The notes under the pieces: model-generated
Seen by the model: only the letters and a program-made list of their open reading frames with translations
Told to the model about the DNA's origin: nothing
Databases searched by the model: none
Part shown: positions 9,450-18,854 of the stretch, piece after piece
Numbering within the stretch: the first letter of the stretch is position 1
Layout of the letters: every line of letters begins with the position of its first letter
Translations under genes and position numbers: made by a program
Origin: Halieaceae bacterium
GTDB lineage: Bacteria; Pseudomonadota; Gammaproteobacteria; Pseudomonadales; Halieaceae
NCBI GenBank assembly: GCA_018666055.1
Contig: JABJAS010000066.1
Location: 1 to 22,542 of the forward strand
Reading direction: 5' to 3'
Length of the DNA stretch: 22,542 nt

Positions 9450-10108
9450 CAGGCGCTCTCCTCAGCCGGTGTGTGGTGCGCAATTTTGAATTCAGATGCC
9501 TCCACCTGATCTGTATTCACCGCTCTGATCGCCCAAATCAACAAGCCGATCAGGAAAAACGCGCTCGGCGGCAACAGCAGTAAGCCATTCGCCTGATACC
9601 AGCCGCCCTCGGTGACTAACGGGAGAATTTCAAATCCGAACAACTTACCTGTACCAAACAGCTCGCGCACGGTCGCCACCGCTAGCAATACGAAGGAATA
9701 CCCCAGTCCATTTCCGACGCCATCGATAAAGCTGGGCACGGGCGGATTCTTCATCGCAAATGCTTCGGCTCTGCCCATGACAATACAGTTTGTGATGATC
9801 AGGCCAACAAACACTGAGAGCTGCTTAGAAATATCATAAGCCACTGCTTTGAGCACCTGATCGACTACGATGACCAACGACGCAATGATGGTCATTTGCA
9901 CAATAATGCGGATGCTGGAGGGGATATAACGGCGGATGCTTGAAATGAAAAAGCTCGAGAACGCAGTCACGAGAGTCAGCGCGATACACATCACCACAGT
10001 GACTTTCAAAGAAGTGGTCACCGCCAGCGCTGAACAGATACCCAAAATCTGAAGCGCGATGGGATTATTTTTGAAAATAGGGTCCGCCAATGTATCGCGA
10101 ATTGTCAT
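9449..10108 (-). CDS. nqrD: Na+-translocating NADH:quinone reductase subunit D
   Basis: 219 residues with about six membrane helices. The conserved iron-ligand cysteines are at about 25 ([11 protein letters not shown]) and about 108 ([16 protein letters not shown]). The segment [18 protein letters not shown] and the [11 protein letters not shown] motif are typical of NqrD. With NqrE it carries electrons across the membrane from the NqrF iron-sulfur cluster toward the FMN of NqrC. The ATG overlaps the nqrC stop as ATGA, and AAGGAG lies about seven bases upstream. The C-terminal tail is hydrophilic ([14 protein letters not shown]). Confidence 0.96.
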   Translation of the reverse strand: MTIRDTLADPIFKNNPIALQILGICSALAVTTSLKVTVVMCIALTLVTAFSSFFISSIRRYIPSSIRIIVQMTIIASLVIVVDQVLKAVAYDISKQLSVFVGLIITNCIVMGRAEAFAMKNPPVPSFIDGVGNGLGYSFVLLAVATVRELFGTGKLFGFEILPLVTEGGWYQANGLLLLPPSAFFLIGLLIWAIRAVNTDQVEASEFKIAHHTPAEESA

Positions 10109-10884
10109 GACACCTCTCCTTGTCGAAGGTTATCAAGCAGCGGCTTGAACCCCTGTTCACCAAGCCAGTATTTCACTAAGTTATCGACCCCTTTGGTCGT
10201 CAACGTCGCTCCAGACAGGCCATCCACCTGCCATTGCGCCTGCGCTGACTCGGCGCGGACAGAGCCCTTTAGCACTTCAATTGCGACGTCATTACCCTGA
10301 TAGACCAACTTGCCCGGCCAAATCGACTTCCAGCGAGGATTGTCCACCTCTCCGCCCAATCCGGGGGTTTCACCGTGCTCATAGAATCCGAGGCCCGCGA
10401 TGGTATTACCGTCTGATTCTAACGCCATGAATCCGTACAAGGTGCTCCACAAGCCATAGCCTCGGATTGGTAAAATAATCTTATCGAGGTCACCCCGATC
10501 GGTTCGCACCAAATAAACCAGCGCCTGATCCTCGCGCCGCACCAGCTTAGCCGCGTCTTCATCGTTGGGGATCGCCCGAGATTGCGCAGGGTCTTTGGCG
10601 GCCTCTCTCTGATCAAAGGTTGCAGGATCGACGCCATCGACAAACTGTCCTGCGTCTAAATTGACGATCCGCGTTTCCACCTGCTCAAACTGCTCCTCGA
10701 CCGATCGCGAGGGATCTAACAATCCCGCCGCCATCAGAATATTGCGCTTGAGATCAAGGGTTTTATTCGCTTGCTGAGCGGGCTTGAGCAGCACTGCTGC
10801 CGTGGATACGACCACTGAACATACCAGGCACAATCCAAGCGCCACCGTCAGAACACGGCCAAGACCTTCTCCATTAGCTGACAC
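10105..10884 (-). CDS. nqrC: Na+-translocating NADH:quinone reductase subunit C
   Basis: 259 residues. One N-terminal membrane helix (about 10-32) anchors a periplasmic domain that carries covalent FMN. The attachment motif DGLSGATLT lies at 221-229, making threonine 229 the expected FMN site and substrate of the nearby ApbE. Other family signatures are [15 protein letters not shown] and [12 protein letters not shown]. The start is GTG at 10882-10884 with a strong AGGAGGG six bases upstream inside the end of nqrB; the two genes overlap by 11 bases. The region at about 85-115 is hydrophilic and looks like a species-variable loop. Confidence 0.96.
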   Translation of the reverse strand: MSANGEGLGRVLTVALGLCLVCSVVVSTAAVLLKPAQQANKTLDLKRNILMAAGLLDPSRSVEEQFEQVETRIVNLDAGQFVDGVDPATFDQREAAKDPAQSRAIPNDEDAAKLVRREDQALVYLVRTDRGDLDKIILPIRGYGLWSTLYGFMALESDGNTIAGLGFYEHGETPGLGGEVDNPRWKSIWPGKLVYQGNDVAIEVLKGSVRAESAQAQWQVDGLSGATLTTKGVDNLVKYWLGEQGFKPLLDNLRQGEVS

Positions 10885-12073
10885 GAGCAGCCCTCCTCTT
10901 CATATTGGCACTCACGACAAAGTGGTCAAATAGTGGGGCAAAGAGATTGGCAAATAAGATCGCCAGCATCATTCCCTCAGGAAAGGCCGGGTTCACCACC
11001 CTAATCAGCACACACATCACACCAATTAAGACCCCATAAGCCCATCGACCTGAATTGGTCATCGCCGAGGAAACGGGATCGGTCGCCATAAAAAAGGCGC
11101 CGAAGGCAAAGCCACCCACCACCATGTGCCAATGCCAAGGCATCGCAAAAGCGGGATTCGAATCAGAACCCACGCCATTTAACAGCAGACTAAAACCGAT
11201 TAGACCCGCAAAACAGCCAGCGACCACGCGCCAAGAAGCGATGCCCTGTAGCAACAAAAATGCGCCGCCAATCATGATCATGAGCGTAGATGTCTCACCG
11301 ATTGAGCCTGGGATAGTGCCGATAAAGGCATCCCACCACGTGTAGGCTTGAGTGAGGCCGGCCATCCCCTCTTGTGCGACCACACCCAGTGGCGTCGCTC
11401 CAGAATACCCATCTACTGCCGTCCAAACGGCATCGCCTGAGATCTGTGCCGGGTAGGCAAAGTACAAAAAGGCACGTCCAGTGAGCGCGGGGTTCAAAAA
11501 GTTTTTGCCAGTACCGCCAAAAACTTCCTTACCAATCACCACGCCAAAACTAATACCCATTGCCGCCTGCCACAGCGGGAGATCCGGCGGCAGCGTCAAG
11601 GTGAATAAAATCGAGGTGACGAAAAAGCCTTCATTGACTTCGTGACCACGGCGCATTGCAAAAAGCACTTCCCAAAAACCGCCGACAATGAAGGTCACGA
11701 GATACAGGGGTAAAAAGTGCACTAGGCCATATAGCATGTTGTGCCAGACATTCGAGGGATCGTGTCCACCTAAGGCTGCCACGAGACCGCCACGCCACCC
11801 GTCCAACATACCGCCCGATACCGCCAAAACGTCATTGGCTTGCAAACCCAGGTTGTACATTCCATAGAACATCGCCGGGAACGTCGCAAACCAAACAGTG
11901 ATCATAATCCGCTTGAGATCGATCCCATCGCGCACATGCGCATTGGCCCGCGTCACGCTATTGGGTGAGTAAAAAATCGTATCGACCGCCTCGTACAGGG
12001 CATACCACTTTTCTAAGCGGCCCCCTGATTTGAAATGAGGCTCCATCGCATCTAACTGTTGTCGCAGTCCCAT
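10874..12073 (-). CDS. nqrB: Na+-translocating NADH:quinone reductase subunit B
   Basis: 399 residues, ten or so membrane helices. NqrB is the main sodium-conducting membrane subunit and carries a covalent FMN plus riboflavin near the quinone site. The FMN motif is visible as DGYSGATPL at about 221-229, with threonine 227 the expected attachment site. Family motifs include [38 protein letters not shown] and [13 protein letters not shown]. The ATG is preceded by GGAGGG at seven bases, and only three bases separate it from the nqrA stop. The N-terminal part before the first helix ([20 protein letters not shown]) is the conserved cytoplasmic lead segment. Confidence 0.97.
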   Translation of the reverse strand: MGLRQQLDAMEPHFKSGGRLEKWYALYEAVDTIFYSPNSVTRANAHVRDGIDLKRIMITVWFATFPAMFYGMYNLGLQANDVLAVSGGMLDGWRGGLVAALGGHDPSNVWHNMLYGLVHFLPLYLVTFIVGGFWEVLFAMRRGHEVNEGFFVTSILFTLTLPPDLPLWQAAMGISFGVVIGKEVFGGTGKNFLNPALTGRAFLYFAYPAQISGDAVWTAVDGYSGATPLGVVAQEGMAGLTQAYTWWDAFIGTIPGSIGETSTLMIMIGGAFLLLQGIASWRVVAGCFAGLIGFSLLLNGVGSDSNPAFAMPWHWHMVVGGFAFGAFFMATDPVSSAMTNSGRWAYGVLIGVMCVLIRVVNPAFPEGMMLAILFANLFAPLFDHFVVSANMKRRAARVS

Positions 12074-12076
12074 GTC

Positions 12077-13420
12077 TCAGCCCTCCTTTTCAATGCGCGT
12101 CAGGTTATCGCGGAGAATACCGCCGTATTCGTACTTACCCGGGCACACATAAGTGCAGAGTGCGAGGTCTTCCTCGTCTAACTCGAGACAACCCAGCGCC
12201 TGAGCCGTCTCCGTATCGCCAACCAACAGCGCTCGCAGCAGTTGCGTTGGGAGGATATCGAGGGGCATCACTTTTTCGTACGCGCCCACAGGGACCATTG
12301 CCCTTTCCGACCCATTGGTCGTCGTCGACATCGCCAGCGGCTTAGTACCGAACCAACTGGATAAGTAAATACCGAGCACCGAATGTTTTCGGCGCCCCAG
12401 GGAGAGCCAGCCCATAAAGGTGCGCTCTCTGCCCTCGGACAAAAGCGCTACTTGCTGATGATATCTTCCCAAATAGGCCGTACCGCTCTGCACTGCCCGG
12501 CCCCCTAAGACTGAGCCCGAGAGCAACCGTGTATCAACCTCCGTTTGCTCACCCGCAACCAGCGCCTGCAAATCTGCGCCCACTCGGCTCAAGATCAAAC
12601 GCGGTCGACTGACCGGGGGCCCCGCAAGCGATATCACTCTGTCCGTGTAAAGCGCCCCGTCGAGAAACAATCGTCCAATGGCGATTACGTCTTGATATCC
12701 CACCGTCCACGCTATTCGCTCTAACGAAGCGCCCATCAAAAAATGTACGTGGGTACCCGCTAAACCCGCGGGGTGTGGTCCGCTAAAATCCTGTCGCGCC
12801 AAACGTGCATGCTCGCTCTGCGGCACCTCCGCGCCAGGTGCCGCGCACAGATAGACCGGGCATTCGACCATCGCCGCCAGTAAATCTTGGCCTAGTACAA
12901 AGGCCTCCGACTCTCTCGCCATGGCGATCTCGGGATTCGGTGCGTGGGGGTGCGTGTCAATTGCAGTGATGAAAAGCCCTGTCGGCGCAGTTTGCGGATC
13001 GGCGACTCGACCAAATGGTCGGGCTCTCAGTGACGTCCACTGGCCCGACTCGAGCAGCTGGGCTTTGATGACATCAGGCGTTAGGGCCCGCGCCTGTTCC
13101 GCTGAATACCGCTCAAAAGGTGCCGCCGCATCCCCGTCGATCTCGACCACAACCGACTCGAATGCGCGTTTCGCGCCGCGGTTAACCGCTGCGACCCGGC
13201 CACCGGCTGGCGAGGTATACCTGACGCCTTCGCACTTTTTGTCTGTGAATAATAAATCGCCGCGCTTGACCACATCGCCTACTTGCACTGCCATCGTGGG
13301 TTTCATGCCTTGATAGTCGCTGCCGAGCAAGGCAACCGCGCGCACCGTGACCGACCGGTCCAGATCGCCCTCTGGGGCGCCGGCAAGCGGGATACTCAAA
13401 CCTTTTTGGATTTTTATCAT
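12077..13420 (-). CDS. nqrA: Na+-translocating NADH:quinone reductase subunit A
   Basis: About 447 residues, matching the family. NqrA is the cytoplasmic subunit and contributes to the ubiquinone-binding side of the pump. The N-terminus [15 protein letters not shown], the [15 protein letters not shown] and [16 protein letters not shown] segments, and the C-terminal [19 protein letters not shown] with a double-cysteine element are all recognisable. I place the start at ATG 13420 because known proteins begin M-I-K-I. An ATG at 13432 with GGAAAG ahead of it would add four residues, and the frame stays open to 13483. It is the first gene of the nqr cluster and follows a 278-base non-coding leader. 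Confidence 0.96.
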   Translation of the reverse strand: MIKIQKGLSIPLAGAPEGDLDRSVTVRAVALLGSDYQGMKPTMAVQVGDVVKRGDLLFTDKKCEGVRYTSPAGGRVAAVNRGAKRAFESVVVEIDGDAAAPFERYSAEQARALTPDVIKAQLLESGQWTSLRARPFGRVADPQTAPTGLFITAIDTHPHAPNPEIAMARESEAFVLGQDLLAAMVECPVYLCAAPGAEVPQSEHARLARQDFSGPHPAGLAGTHVHFLMGASLERIAWTVGYQDVIAIGRLFLDGALYTDRVISLAGPPVSRPRLILSRVGADLQALVAGEQTEVDTRLLSGSVLGGRAVQSGTAYLGRYHQQVALLSEGRERTFMGWLSLGRRKHSVLGIYLSSWFGTKPLAMSTTTNGSERAMVPVGAYEKVMPLDILPTQLLRALLVGDTETAQALGCLELDEEDLALCTYVCPGKYEYGGILRDNLTRIEKEG

Positions 13421-13482
13421 GTCAGTGCTCATCTGTCTTTCCACCAAATATGTAGCGCACGATCTCTCTGCCGCGGCACCCA

Positions 13483-13498
13483 TGAAGTCTTCACTTCA
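13483..13498. repeat. Perfect inverted repeat ahead of nqrA
   Basis: TGAAGT and ACTTCA are separated by CTTC, giving a perfect 6+6 dyad about 63-78 bases upstream of the nqrA start. It could be an operator half-site pair or a small RNA hairpin in the nqr leader. I know of no named regulator for this sequence. The dyad is seen directly; any function is inference. Confidence 0.45.
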
Positions 13499-13524
13499 CG
13501 CCCGCTGCTGACACTGTCGTATTC

Positions 13525-13571
13525 GGGGAAACACCCCCCCAGACTGTACTAATGGTACTGCAGACCGGGGG
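13525..13571 (-). promoter_or_regulatory. Two competing GC-rich hairpins in the nqr leader
   Basis: On the minus strand, a run of five C (13571-13567) can pair with part of a run of seven G (13540-13534), enclosing an inner GTAC / CATTA / GTAC dyad. The same G-run can instead pair with four C at 13528-13525 around a TGTTT loop. The two pairings need nine G in total and only seven exist, so they compete. There is no T-run after either stem, so this is not a standard terminator. A switch in nqr expression is possible but inferred only. Confidence 0.35.
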
Positions 13572-13613
13572 CTTCTTAAGGCCGGGCCCGAAGGGCTCTA
13601 AACGGTCGCCCAT

Positions 13614-13643
13614 ATTCTATTCGACTTGACCACCCAAGGCCAA
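13614..13643 (-). promoter_or_regulatory. Candidate sigma-70 promoter for nqr
   Basis: Read on the minus strand, TTGGCC (13643-13638) is followed after 18 bases by TAGAAT (13619-13614). That gives four and five matches to the -35 and -10 consensus. It lies just downstream of the gap stop codon and would give a leader of roughly 185 bases before nqrA, containing the hairpins described separately. A perfect TTGACA at 13668-13663 has no -10 at a usual distance. Confidence 0.4.
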
Positions 13644-13698
13644 CCCGAGGCGTGGGTCGCGCTGTCAAAAGTGCACAAACACCCTCAATCAGGCGCCT

Positions 13699-15183
13699 TT
13701 ACAAGGGGTAAGGGCCTTTTTCGGGGTAGGTCTGATAACGGATGCCTGCCATACGCTCGAGAATCCGATACACCTGGCAGCTATACCCGTACTCGTTGTC
13801 GTACCAGAGATACAGCACCGCCTGCGTGCCACTGACGATGGTCGCTTTGGCGTCAAATACGCAGGCAGCGCGCGAGCCGACAAAATCACTCGACACCACC
13901 TCTGGCGAATCGGAATAGTCGATTTGTTTCTTCATGCTCGAGTGCAGGGCAATTTCCCGCATAAATTCGTTGAGTGCCTCGCGCGTCGTGCCTTGTTTCA
14001 GCGTCAGATTCAAAATAGCCATCGATACATTGGGCGTGGGCACGCGAATCGCATTGCCGGTTAACTTGCCCTCTAGCTGCGGCAGGACTTTAGCAACCGC
14101 TTTGGCGGCGCCCGTCTCGGTCAGCACCATATTCAGAGGCGCACTTCGTCCCCGTCGCTCCGCCTTGTGGTAGTTGTCGATCAAGTTTTGATCGTTGGTA
14201 TACGCATGCACCGTCTCGACGTGGCCCGCAGTAATACCGTACTCATCGTCGGCGGCCTTCAGCACGGGCACTATGGCATTGGTCGTACAGGACGCCGCCG
14301 AGATCACCGTATCACTCTCCTCAATGGCCTCCTCATTGATGCCCGCGACAATATTTTTGATATCACCCTTGCCAGGCGCCGTTAAAATCACTTTGGCGAC
14401 GCCTTTAGCGGCTAGGTGTCGCGACAATCCCGCTTTATCGCGCCATACGCCAGTATTATCAACGACGATGGCCCCCTGAATACCGTACTGGGTGTAATCA
14501 ATGTCCTCTGGCGCATCTGCGTAAATCACCTTGACTTCATTGCCATTAGCAATGAAGGATTGACGCTCCTCATCGACCCGAATCGTGCCCTTAAAAACGC
14601 CATGAACGGAGTCTCTTCGCAACAAACTCGCTCGTTTCAGTAAATCGTCTTCGGCACCGCCCTTGCGCACCACGATGGCGCGGAGGCGCAGGCTATCGCC
14701 GCCGTCGGTCTTGCCAATCAGAATTCGCGCCATCAATCGGCCGATTCGACCGAAGCCATATAAAACGACATCCACCGGCCCTTCAACGGGCTTCTGTGTT
14801 GAGCCCGTCAAATAGGCGAGCTCTTGCTGACAATATTCCTCTACCGTGAGGCCCTCGCCCGCGCCTTTATCGTAATACGCCACAGCAAGGCGTCCGATGT
14901 CGAGATGGCAAGGGCCGAGATCGAGCTGACTCACGGCATCGAGCACCGGCGCGGTCTCGAATTCGGATAATTCATTGTCTTCTATCTGACGCACCCAGCG
15001 ATGGGCCTTCATGATATCGAGGACTGACTCGTTCACTAGGGATCGGCCGTAAATGTAGCATTTGACATTGCGCTCACGGGAAAGCCCCCCCACGATCGGG
15101 ATCATGGCCTCCGCCAGCGCCTCGCGCTCCTTCCAATCAGAAAAGTAATCGCTGGGGCGGGATCGCTTGCGTTGCTCTGTCAC
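13699..15183 (-). CDS. gap: Glyceraldehyde-3-phosphate dehydrogenase, long form
   Basis: About 494 residues, against about 330 for classical GAPDH. The extra length is mostly an N-terminal extension of about 130 residues (REALAEAMIPIVGGL, YIYGRSLVNESVLDIMKAH). The Rossmann motif YGFGRIGR is at about 142-149, and the catalytic cysteine sits in SAASCTTNAIVP (about residue 299), with the partner histidine in VETVHAYTNDQ (about 326). It interconverts glyceraldehyde-3-phosphate and 1,3-bisphosphoglycerate. This extended type next to mfd is, from memory, also found in pseudomonads. The frame is open to 15306, but I choose GTG at 15181-15183 because AAGAGGA lies six bases upstream and relatives start near here. 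The direction of flux (glycolysis or gluconeogenesis) cannot be told from sequence. Confidence 0.93.
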   Translation of the reverse strand: MTEQRKRSRPSDYFSDWKEREALAEAMIPIVGGLSRERNVKCYIYGRSLVNESVLDIMKAHRWVRQIEDNELSEFETAPVLDAVSQLDLGPCHLDIGRLAVAYYDKGAGEGLTVEEYCQQELAYLTGSTQKPVEGPVDVVLYGFGRIGRLMARILIGKTDGGDSLRLRAIVVRKGGAEDDLLKRASLLRRDSVHGVFKGTIRVDEERQSFIANGNEVKVIYADAPEDIDYTQYGIQGAIVVDNTGVWRDKAGLSRHLAAKGVAKVILTAPGKGDIKNIVAGINEEAIEESDTVISAASCTTNAIVPVLKAADDEYGITAGHVETVHAYTNDQNLIDNYHKAERRGRSAPLNMVLTETGAAKAVAKVLPQLEGKLTGNAIRVPTPNVSMAILNLTLKQGTTREALNEFMREIALHSSMKKQIDYSDSPEVVSSDFVGSRAACVFDAKATIVSGTQAVLYLWYDNEYGYSCQVYRILERMAGIRYQTYPEKGPYPL

Positions 15184-15276
15184 GGGGGGTCCTCTTCTTG
15201 TCTCGCCAGTTGTGTCGGACGGCATCAGGCACAGCCCGAATAGGCTTTCAACGATCAGGCCAAAGTGCCGGGCGGT

Positions 15277-15306
15277 ATTATCGGAGTTGCAGACCCAATG
15301 AAGCAA
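15277..15306 (-). promoter_or_regulatory. gap: Candidate promoter for gap
   Basis: On the minus strand TTGCTT (15306-15301) and GATAAT (15282-15277) are 18 bases apart. Transcription would begin near 15270, leaving a leader of about 85 bases before the GTG start. A start codon at 15306 would lie inside the -35 element, which supports the shorter protein. Confidence 0.4.
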
Positions 15307-15350
15307 CCTTTTAACGCACTATTTCAGTGGTGACCCGGCCCACGGGTGCC

Positions 15351-15356
15351 TACAAT
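15351..15356 (+). promoter_or_regulatory. mfd: Candidate -10 element for mfd
   Basis: TACAAT matches five of six -10 bases. The -35 region 17 bases upstream is weak (TGGTGA). Transcription would start near 15363, about 20 bases before the ATG at 15384, which argues against the upstream in-frame GTG at 15327. Confidence 0.35.
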
Positions 15357-15383
15357 ACCCACATCGCCGCTGTGACCCTGTTC

Positions 15384-18300
15384 ATGTTTACCCAACTTCT
15401 CAATGACACCCCCTGGCCTAACCAGACCGGCACTCGCACCGCGCTAGGCCCCGTGCCGGGTGCTGGCAGCACAGCGGCAGTCGCAGAGTTAGCGGGTTTG
15501 GGCAGGCCCCTGATCGTCATCGTCGCCAGCTCGGCAGAGGCTCAAACCCTTGAGCGCGAACTGCCGCTTTTTTTGGCGACCGACGTGCCCGTCTTAACCC
15601 TGCCCGATTGGGAGACACTGCCCTACGACCACTTCTCACCGCATCAAGACATCGTATCGCAGCGACTGCGCACCTTCTTCGAGTTGCCGCAGTTAACAGA
15701 TGGCATCGTGATCCTGCCGATCACTACCGCCATGCTCCGGACACCCCCTCAGCACTACATTGAGGGCAATACTCTTGACCTGAGCGTCGGGCAAACCTTT
15801 GACCCCGAGGCGTTCGCTGCCCAACTGACCCTAAACGGCTATCGAGCGGTTGATACGGTCTTCGAGCATGGCGAATTCGCCGTTCGAGGCGCACTGCTTG
15901 ATGTCTTTCCCATGGGCAGTGAGTCGCCTTATCGTATCGACTTATTCGACGATGAAGTCGAGACCCTCCGCACCTTTGACCCCGACACGCAGCGCACCAT
16001 TCATCGCGTCGAGCGGATCAAGCTCATGCCGGCCCGAGAATTCCCGATGAGCCGCGACGCCATCCATCGTTTTCAGATGGCATGGTACGAGACCTTTGAG
16101 GGTGACGCCGATCTCTGCACCGCTTTTAATGAAATCAGTGCAGGCCGCGTACCCGGTGGCGCAGAATCTTATCTCCCGCTGTTTTTCGAACGCTGTGGCA
16201 CGGTATTTGATTACCTACCGGCCGATACGGCGATGGTGCTCTTGGGGGACCACTACAACGCCGCGCAACGATACTGGACAGAAATCACCAGCCGATTCGA
16301 AGAGTACGGGATCGATCCGCGACGACCACTGCTGCCGCCTCAACGCGGCTTCGTGTCCGTAGAAGAGGTCTATTCCGCACTGGGCGCTTACTCCGTCCTG
16401 GAGCTCAAGCCCGACGAACACTCACCCGTGCATGTCAAGACAGCCCTCAAAGTGCCGCCACAACTGGCCATCGATGACGCGTCGGGGGACAGCTATCAGC
16501 AAAAGTTAGCGCGCTTCATCACTGACCACCAAGGCCCTTTGCTGCTGTGCGCAGAGAGTGCAGGTCGGCGCGAAATCTTGCTAGAAAACCTCGCCAAAGC
16601 AGACCTCCACCCCACCACTATCGCTAACTGGCCTGAATTCATAGCGAGCGGGGCCTTGTTTGCTGTCAGCACCGCGCCGGTCGATCGTGGGCTCTACAGT
16701 GGCCCGGGGCAACCCACACTGCTGTGTGAGGCGCAAATATTTGGTCAACGGGTCGCGCAGCGCCGTCGCCGACACAAAAAAACCGAGACGGACGCCGATG
16801 CCATCATCCGGGACCTCACTGAGCTGCGGCAGGGTCTGCCAGTGGTCCATATCGAGCACGGTGTGGGTCGCTACTTGGGCCTTCAGGTACTTCAAATCGA
16901 CGGTGATGATGCTGAATTTTTGCTGCTCGAATATGCCGAGGGCAACAAGCTCTATGTGCCCGTCAACTCACTACAACTCATTAGCCGTTATACCGCTGGC
17001 GACCCCGACACAGCCCCACTGCACCGTCTGGGTACCGAGCAATGGGAAAAAGCGCGGAGAAAAGCCCGTGAGCGGGCCGCCGACGTGGCGGCACAGCTGC
17101 TCGACGTCTATGCCCGCAGAGAGGCGCGGACGGGCCATGCCCACACCTTAGACGAGGCGAAGTGGGAGCAGTTTTGCGCCGCTTTCCCCTTTGAAGAAAC
17201 GCCAGACCAGGCCGCTGCAATTGATGCGGTCCGCAACGACATGTGCGCGCCGCAAGTGATGGATCGCCTCGTGTGCGGCGATGTCGGATTTGGCAAAACA
17301 GAAGTCGCCATGCGTGCCGCGTTTATCGCCGCGCAAAATGGTCGACAAACCGCCGTGCTAGTCCCCACGACCTTACTGGCCAGTCAGCACCATACGAACT
17401 TTCGTGATCGCTTTGCCAGCTGGCCCTACGCAGTGGAGGTCGTGTCGCGCTTTCAGTCAGCAAAGGATCTGCGAGACATTGTCGATCGCGTCCGTTCGGG
17501 CAAGATCGATATTCTGGTCGGGACCCACAAGCTGCTGCAAAGCGACTTTGGCTTCCGCGATCTGGGCTTGCTCATCATCGACGAAGAGCATCGCTTTGGC
17601 GTCAAACAAAAAGAGGCCATCAAATCGTTGCGCGCCGAGGTCGATATCCTAACGATGACCGCGACACCGATCCCCCGAACCCTCAATATGGCGCTCGGGG
17701 GCTTGAGAGATCTGTCGATCATTGCCACGCCGCCGGCAAGACGATTATCGATCAAAACCTTTGTCAAAGAGCACAGTATTGCTCTGGTGAAAGAGGCCGT
17801 ATTGCGGGAGACATTGCGTGGCGGCCAGGTGTTCTACCTACACAACGAAGTCAAAACCATTGACGAGACAGCGCGGAAACTGGGTGAGCTAGTGCCGGGG
17901 CTCTCAATTGGCGTAGCGCATGGACAACTGCGCGAACAACCGCTCGAGAAAGTCATGTCTGACTTTTACCATCAACACCATCACATTTTGGTCTGTTCCA
18001 CGATTATCGAAACAGGGATTGATATCCCCAACGCCAATACCATCATTATTGAGCGGGCCGATAAATTTGGACTCGCCCAGCTGCATCAATTGCGCGGTCG
18101 CGTGGGTCGCTCGCACCACCAGGCATACGCCTATTTGCTCAGCCCACCCCGATCACTCATCACCTCAGATGCGCAAAAGCGCCTTGAGGCCATTGAGGCC
18201 GCGGGCGAGTTGGGCGCAGGCTATCAGTTAGCGTCTCACGATATGGAAATTCGCGGCGCAGGCGAATTACTCGGTGCAGAGCAATCAGGACAAATCAATC

Positions 18301-18854
18301 AAGTCGGGTTTTCGCTTTACCTCGAAATGCTCGATAGCGCTGTCGCCGCGCTACAACGCGGTGAGATTCCCGACTTGGACCAACCGCTTGACAGCGGCAC
18401 TGACATCAAACTGCATGTTCCAGCGCTCATTCCTGAACAATACTTGCCGGACATCAGCACTCGGCTGGTGCTGTATAAGCGAATCGCCAAAGCCGATAGC
18501 GAGGAGGCCCTGCGAGAGATTCAGGTGGAAATGATCGATCGTTTTGGCCTGCTCCCTGAGCCCACTAAAAATCTCTTTACGTGCGCGCTGCTGCGAACAT
18601 CGGCGCAGCGACTGGGGATCGGCGAAATCGACATGACCGAGGAAGGTGGTAGCATCGAATTTAAGCCAGGCACCGTGGTCGAGCCCGCTAGCATCGTGAC
18701 ACTGATTCAATCGGACCCTCAGCGTTACCGCCTGAGCGGTAACAACAAGCTTCGTGTCACGGCGGCACTGCCGACACTCGAATCGCGCACTGCATTTATT
18801 GAGACGCTGCTCGACCCTTGGTTAGCCAATATCCCGCAGGAGGCCCCTGGATGA
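15384..18854 (+). CDS. mfd: Transcription-repair coupling factor Mfd
   Basis: About 1156 residues, full length. Mfd removes RNA polymerase stalled at DNA lesions and recruits UvrA. In order: a UvrB-like N-terminal module (QTLERELPLFL, LPDWETLPYDHFSPHQDIVSQRL), a CarD-like RNA-polymerase-binding domain (about 480-580, LPVVHIEHGVGRYLGL), then the translocase. Walker A GDVGFGKTE is at about 632, the DEEH box in LLIIDEEHRFGVKQKE at about 732, and motif VI LRGRVGRSHHQAYAY at about 903. A C-terminal TRCF domain follows (about 1010-1110). I chose ATG 15384 over the in-frame GTG at 15327 because it gives the family's usual N-terminus and follows a candidate -10 element, though no good ribosome binding site precedes either. 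Its stop overlaps the csiV start as ATGA. Confidence 0.97.
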   Translation: MFTQLLNDTPWPNQTGTRTALGPVPGAGSTAAVAELAGLGRPLIVIVASSAEAQTLERELPLFLATDVPVLTLPDWETLPYDHFSPHQDIVSQRLRTFFELPQLTDGIVILPITTAMLRTPPQHYIEGNTLDLSVGQTFDPEAFAAQLTLNGYRAVDTVFEHGEFAVRGALLDVFPMGSESPYRIDLFDDEVETLRTFDPDTQRTIHRVERIKLMPAREFPMSRDAIHRFQMAWYETFEGDADLCTAFNEISAGRVPGGAESYLPLFFERCGTVFDYLPADTAMVLLGDHYNAAQRYWTEITSRFEEYGIDPRRPLLPPQRGFVSVEEVYSALGAYSVLELKPDEHSPVHVKTALKVPPQLAIDDASGDSYQQKLARFITDHQGPLLLCAESAGRREILLENLAKADLHPTTIANWPEFIASGALFAVSTAPVDRGLYSGPGQPTLLCEAQIFGQRVAQRRRRHKKTETDADAIIRDLTELRQGLPVVHIEHGVGRYLGLQVLQIDGDDAEFLLLEYAEGNKLYVPVNSLQLISRYTAGDPDTAPLHRLGTEQWEKARRKARERAADVAAQLLDVYARREARTGHAHTLDEAKWEQFCAAFPFEETPDQAAAIDAVRNDMCAPQVMDRLVCGDVGFGKTEVAMRAAFIAAQNGRQTAVLVPTTLLASQHHTNFRDRFASWPYAVEVVSRFQSAKDLRDIVDRVRSGKIDILVGTHKLLQSDFGFRDLGLLIIDEEHRFGVKQKEAIKSLRAEVDILTMTATPIPRTLNMALGGLRDLSIIATPPARRLSIKTFVKEHSIALVKEAVLRETLRGGQVFYLHNEVKTIDETARKLGELVPGLSIGVAHGQLREQPLEKVMSDFYHQHHHILVCSTIIETGIDIPNANTIIIERADKFGLAQLHQLRGRVGRSHHQAYAYLLSPPRSLITSDAQKRLEAIEAAGELGAGYQLASHDMEIRGAGELLGAEQSGQINQVGFSLYLEMLDSAVAALQRGEIPDLDQPLDSGTDIKLHVPALIPEQYLPDISTRLVLYKRIAKADSEEALREIQVEMIDRFGLLPEPTKNLFTCALLRTSAQRLGIGEIDMTEEGGSIEFKPGTVVEPASIVTLIQSDPQRYRLSGNNKLRVTAALPTLESRTAFIETLLDPWLANIPQEAPG

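Noticed and set aside
13581..13600. A GC-rich stem (GGGCCC-GAA-GGGCTC) as a gap terminator
   Set aside because: On the gap-sense strand one pair becomes a mismatch and no T-run follows, so it does not meet the criteria for an intrinsic terminator.
13663..13668. A perfect TTGACA on the minus strand after gap
   Set aside because: No -10-like hexamer lies 16-19 bases downstream. The weaker TTGGCC/TAGAAT pair nearby is better spaced.
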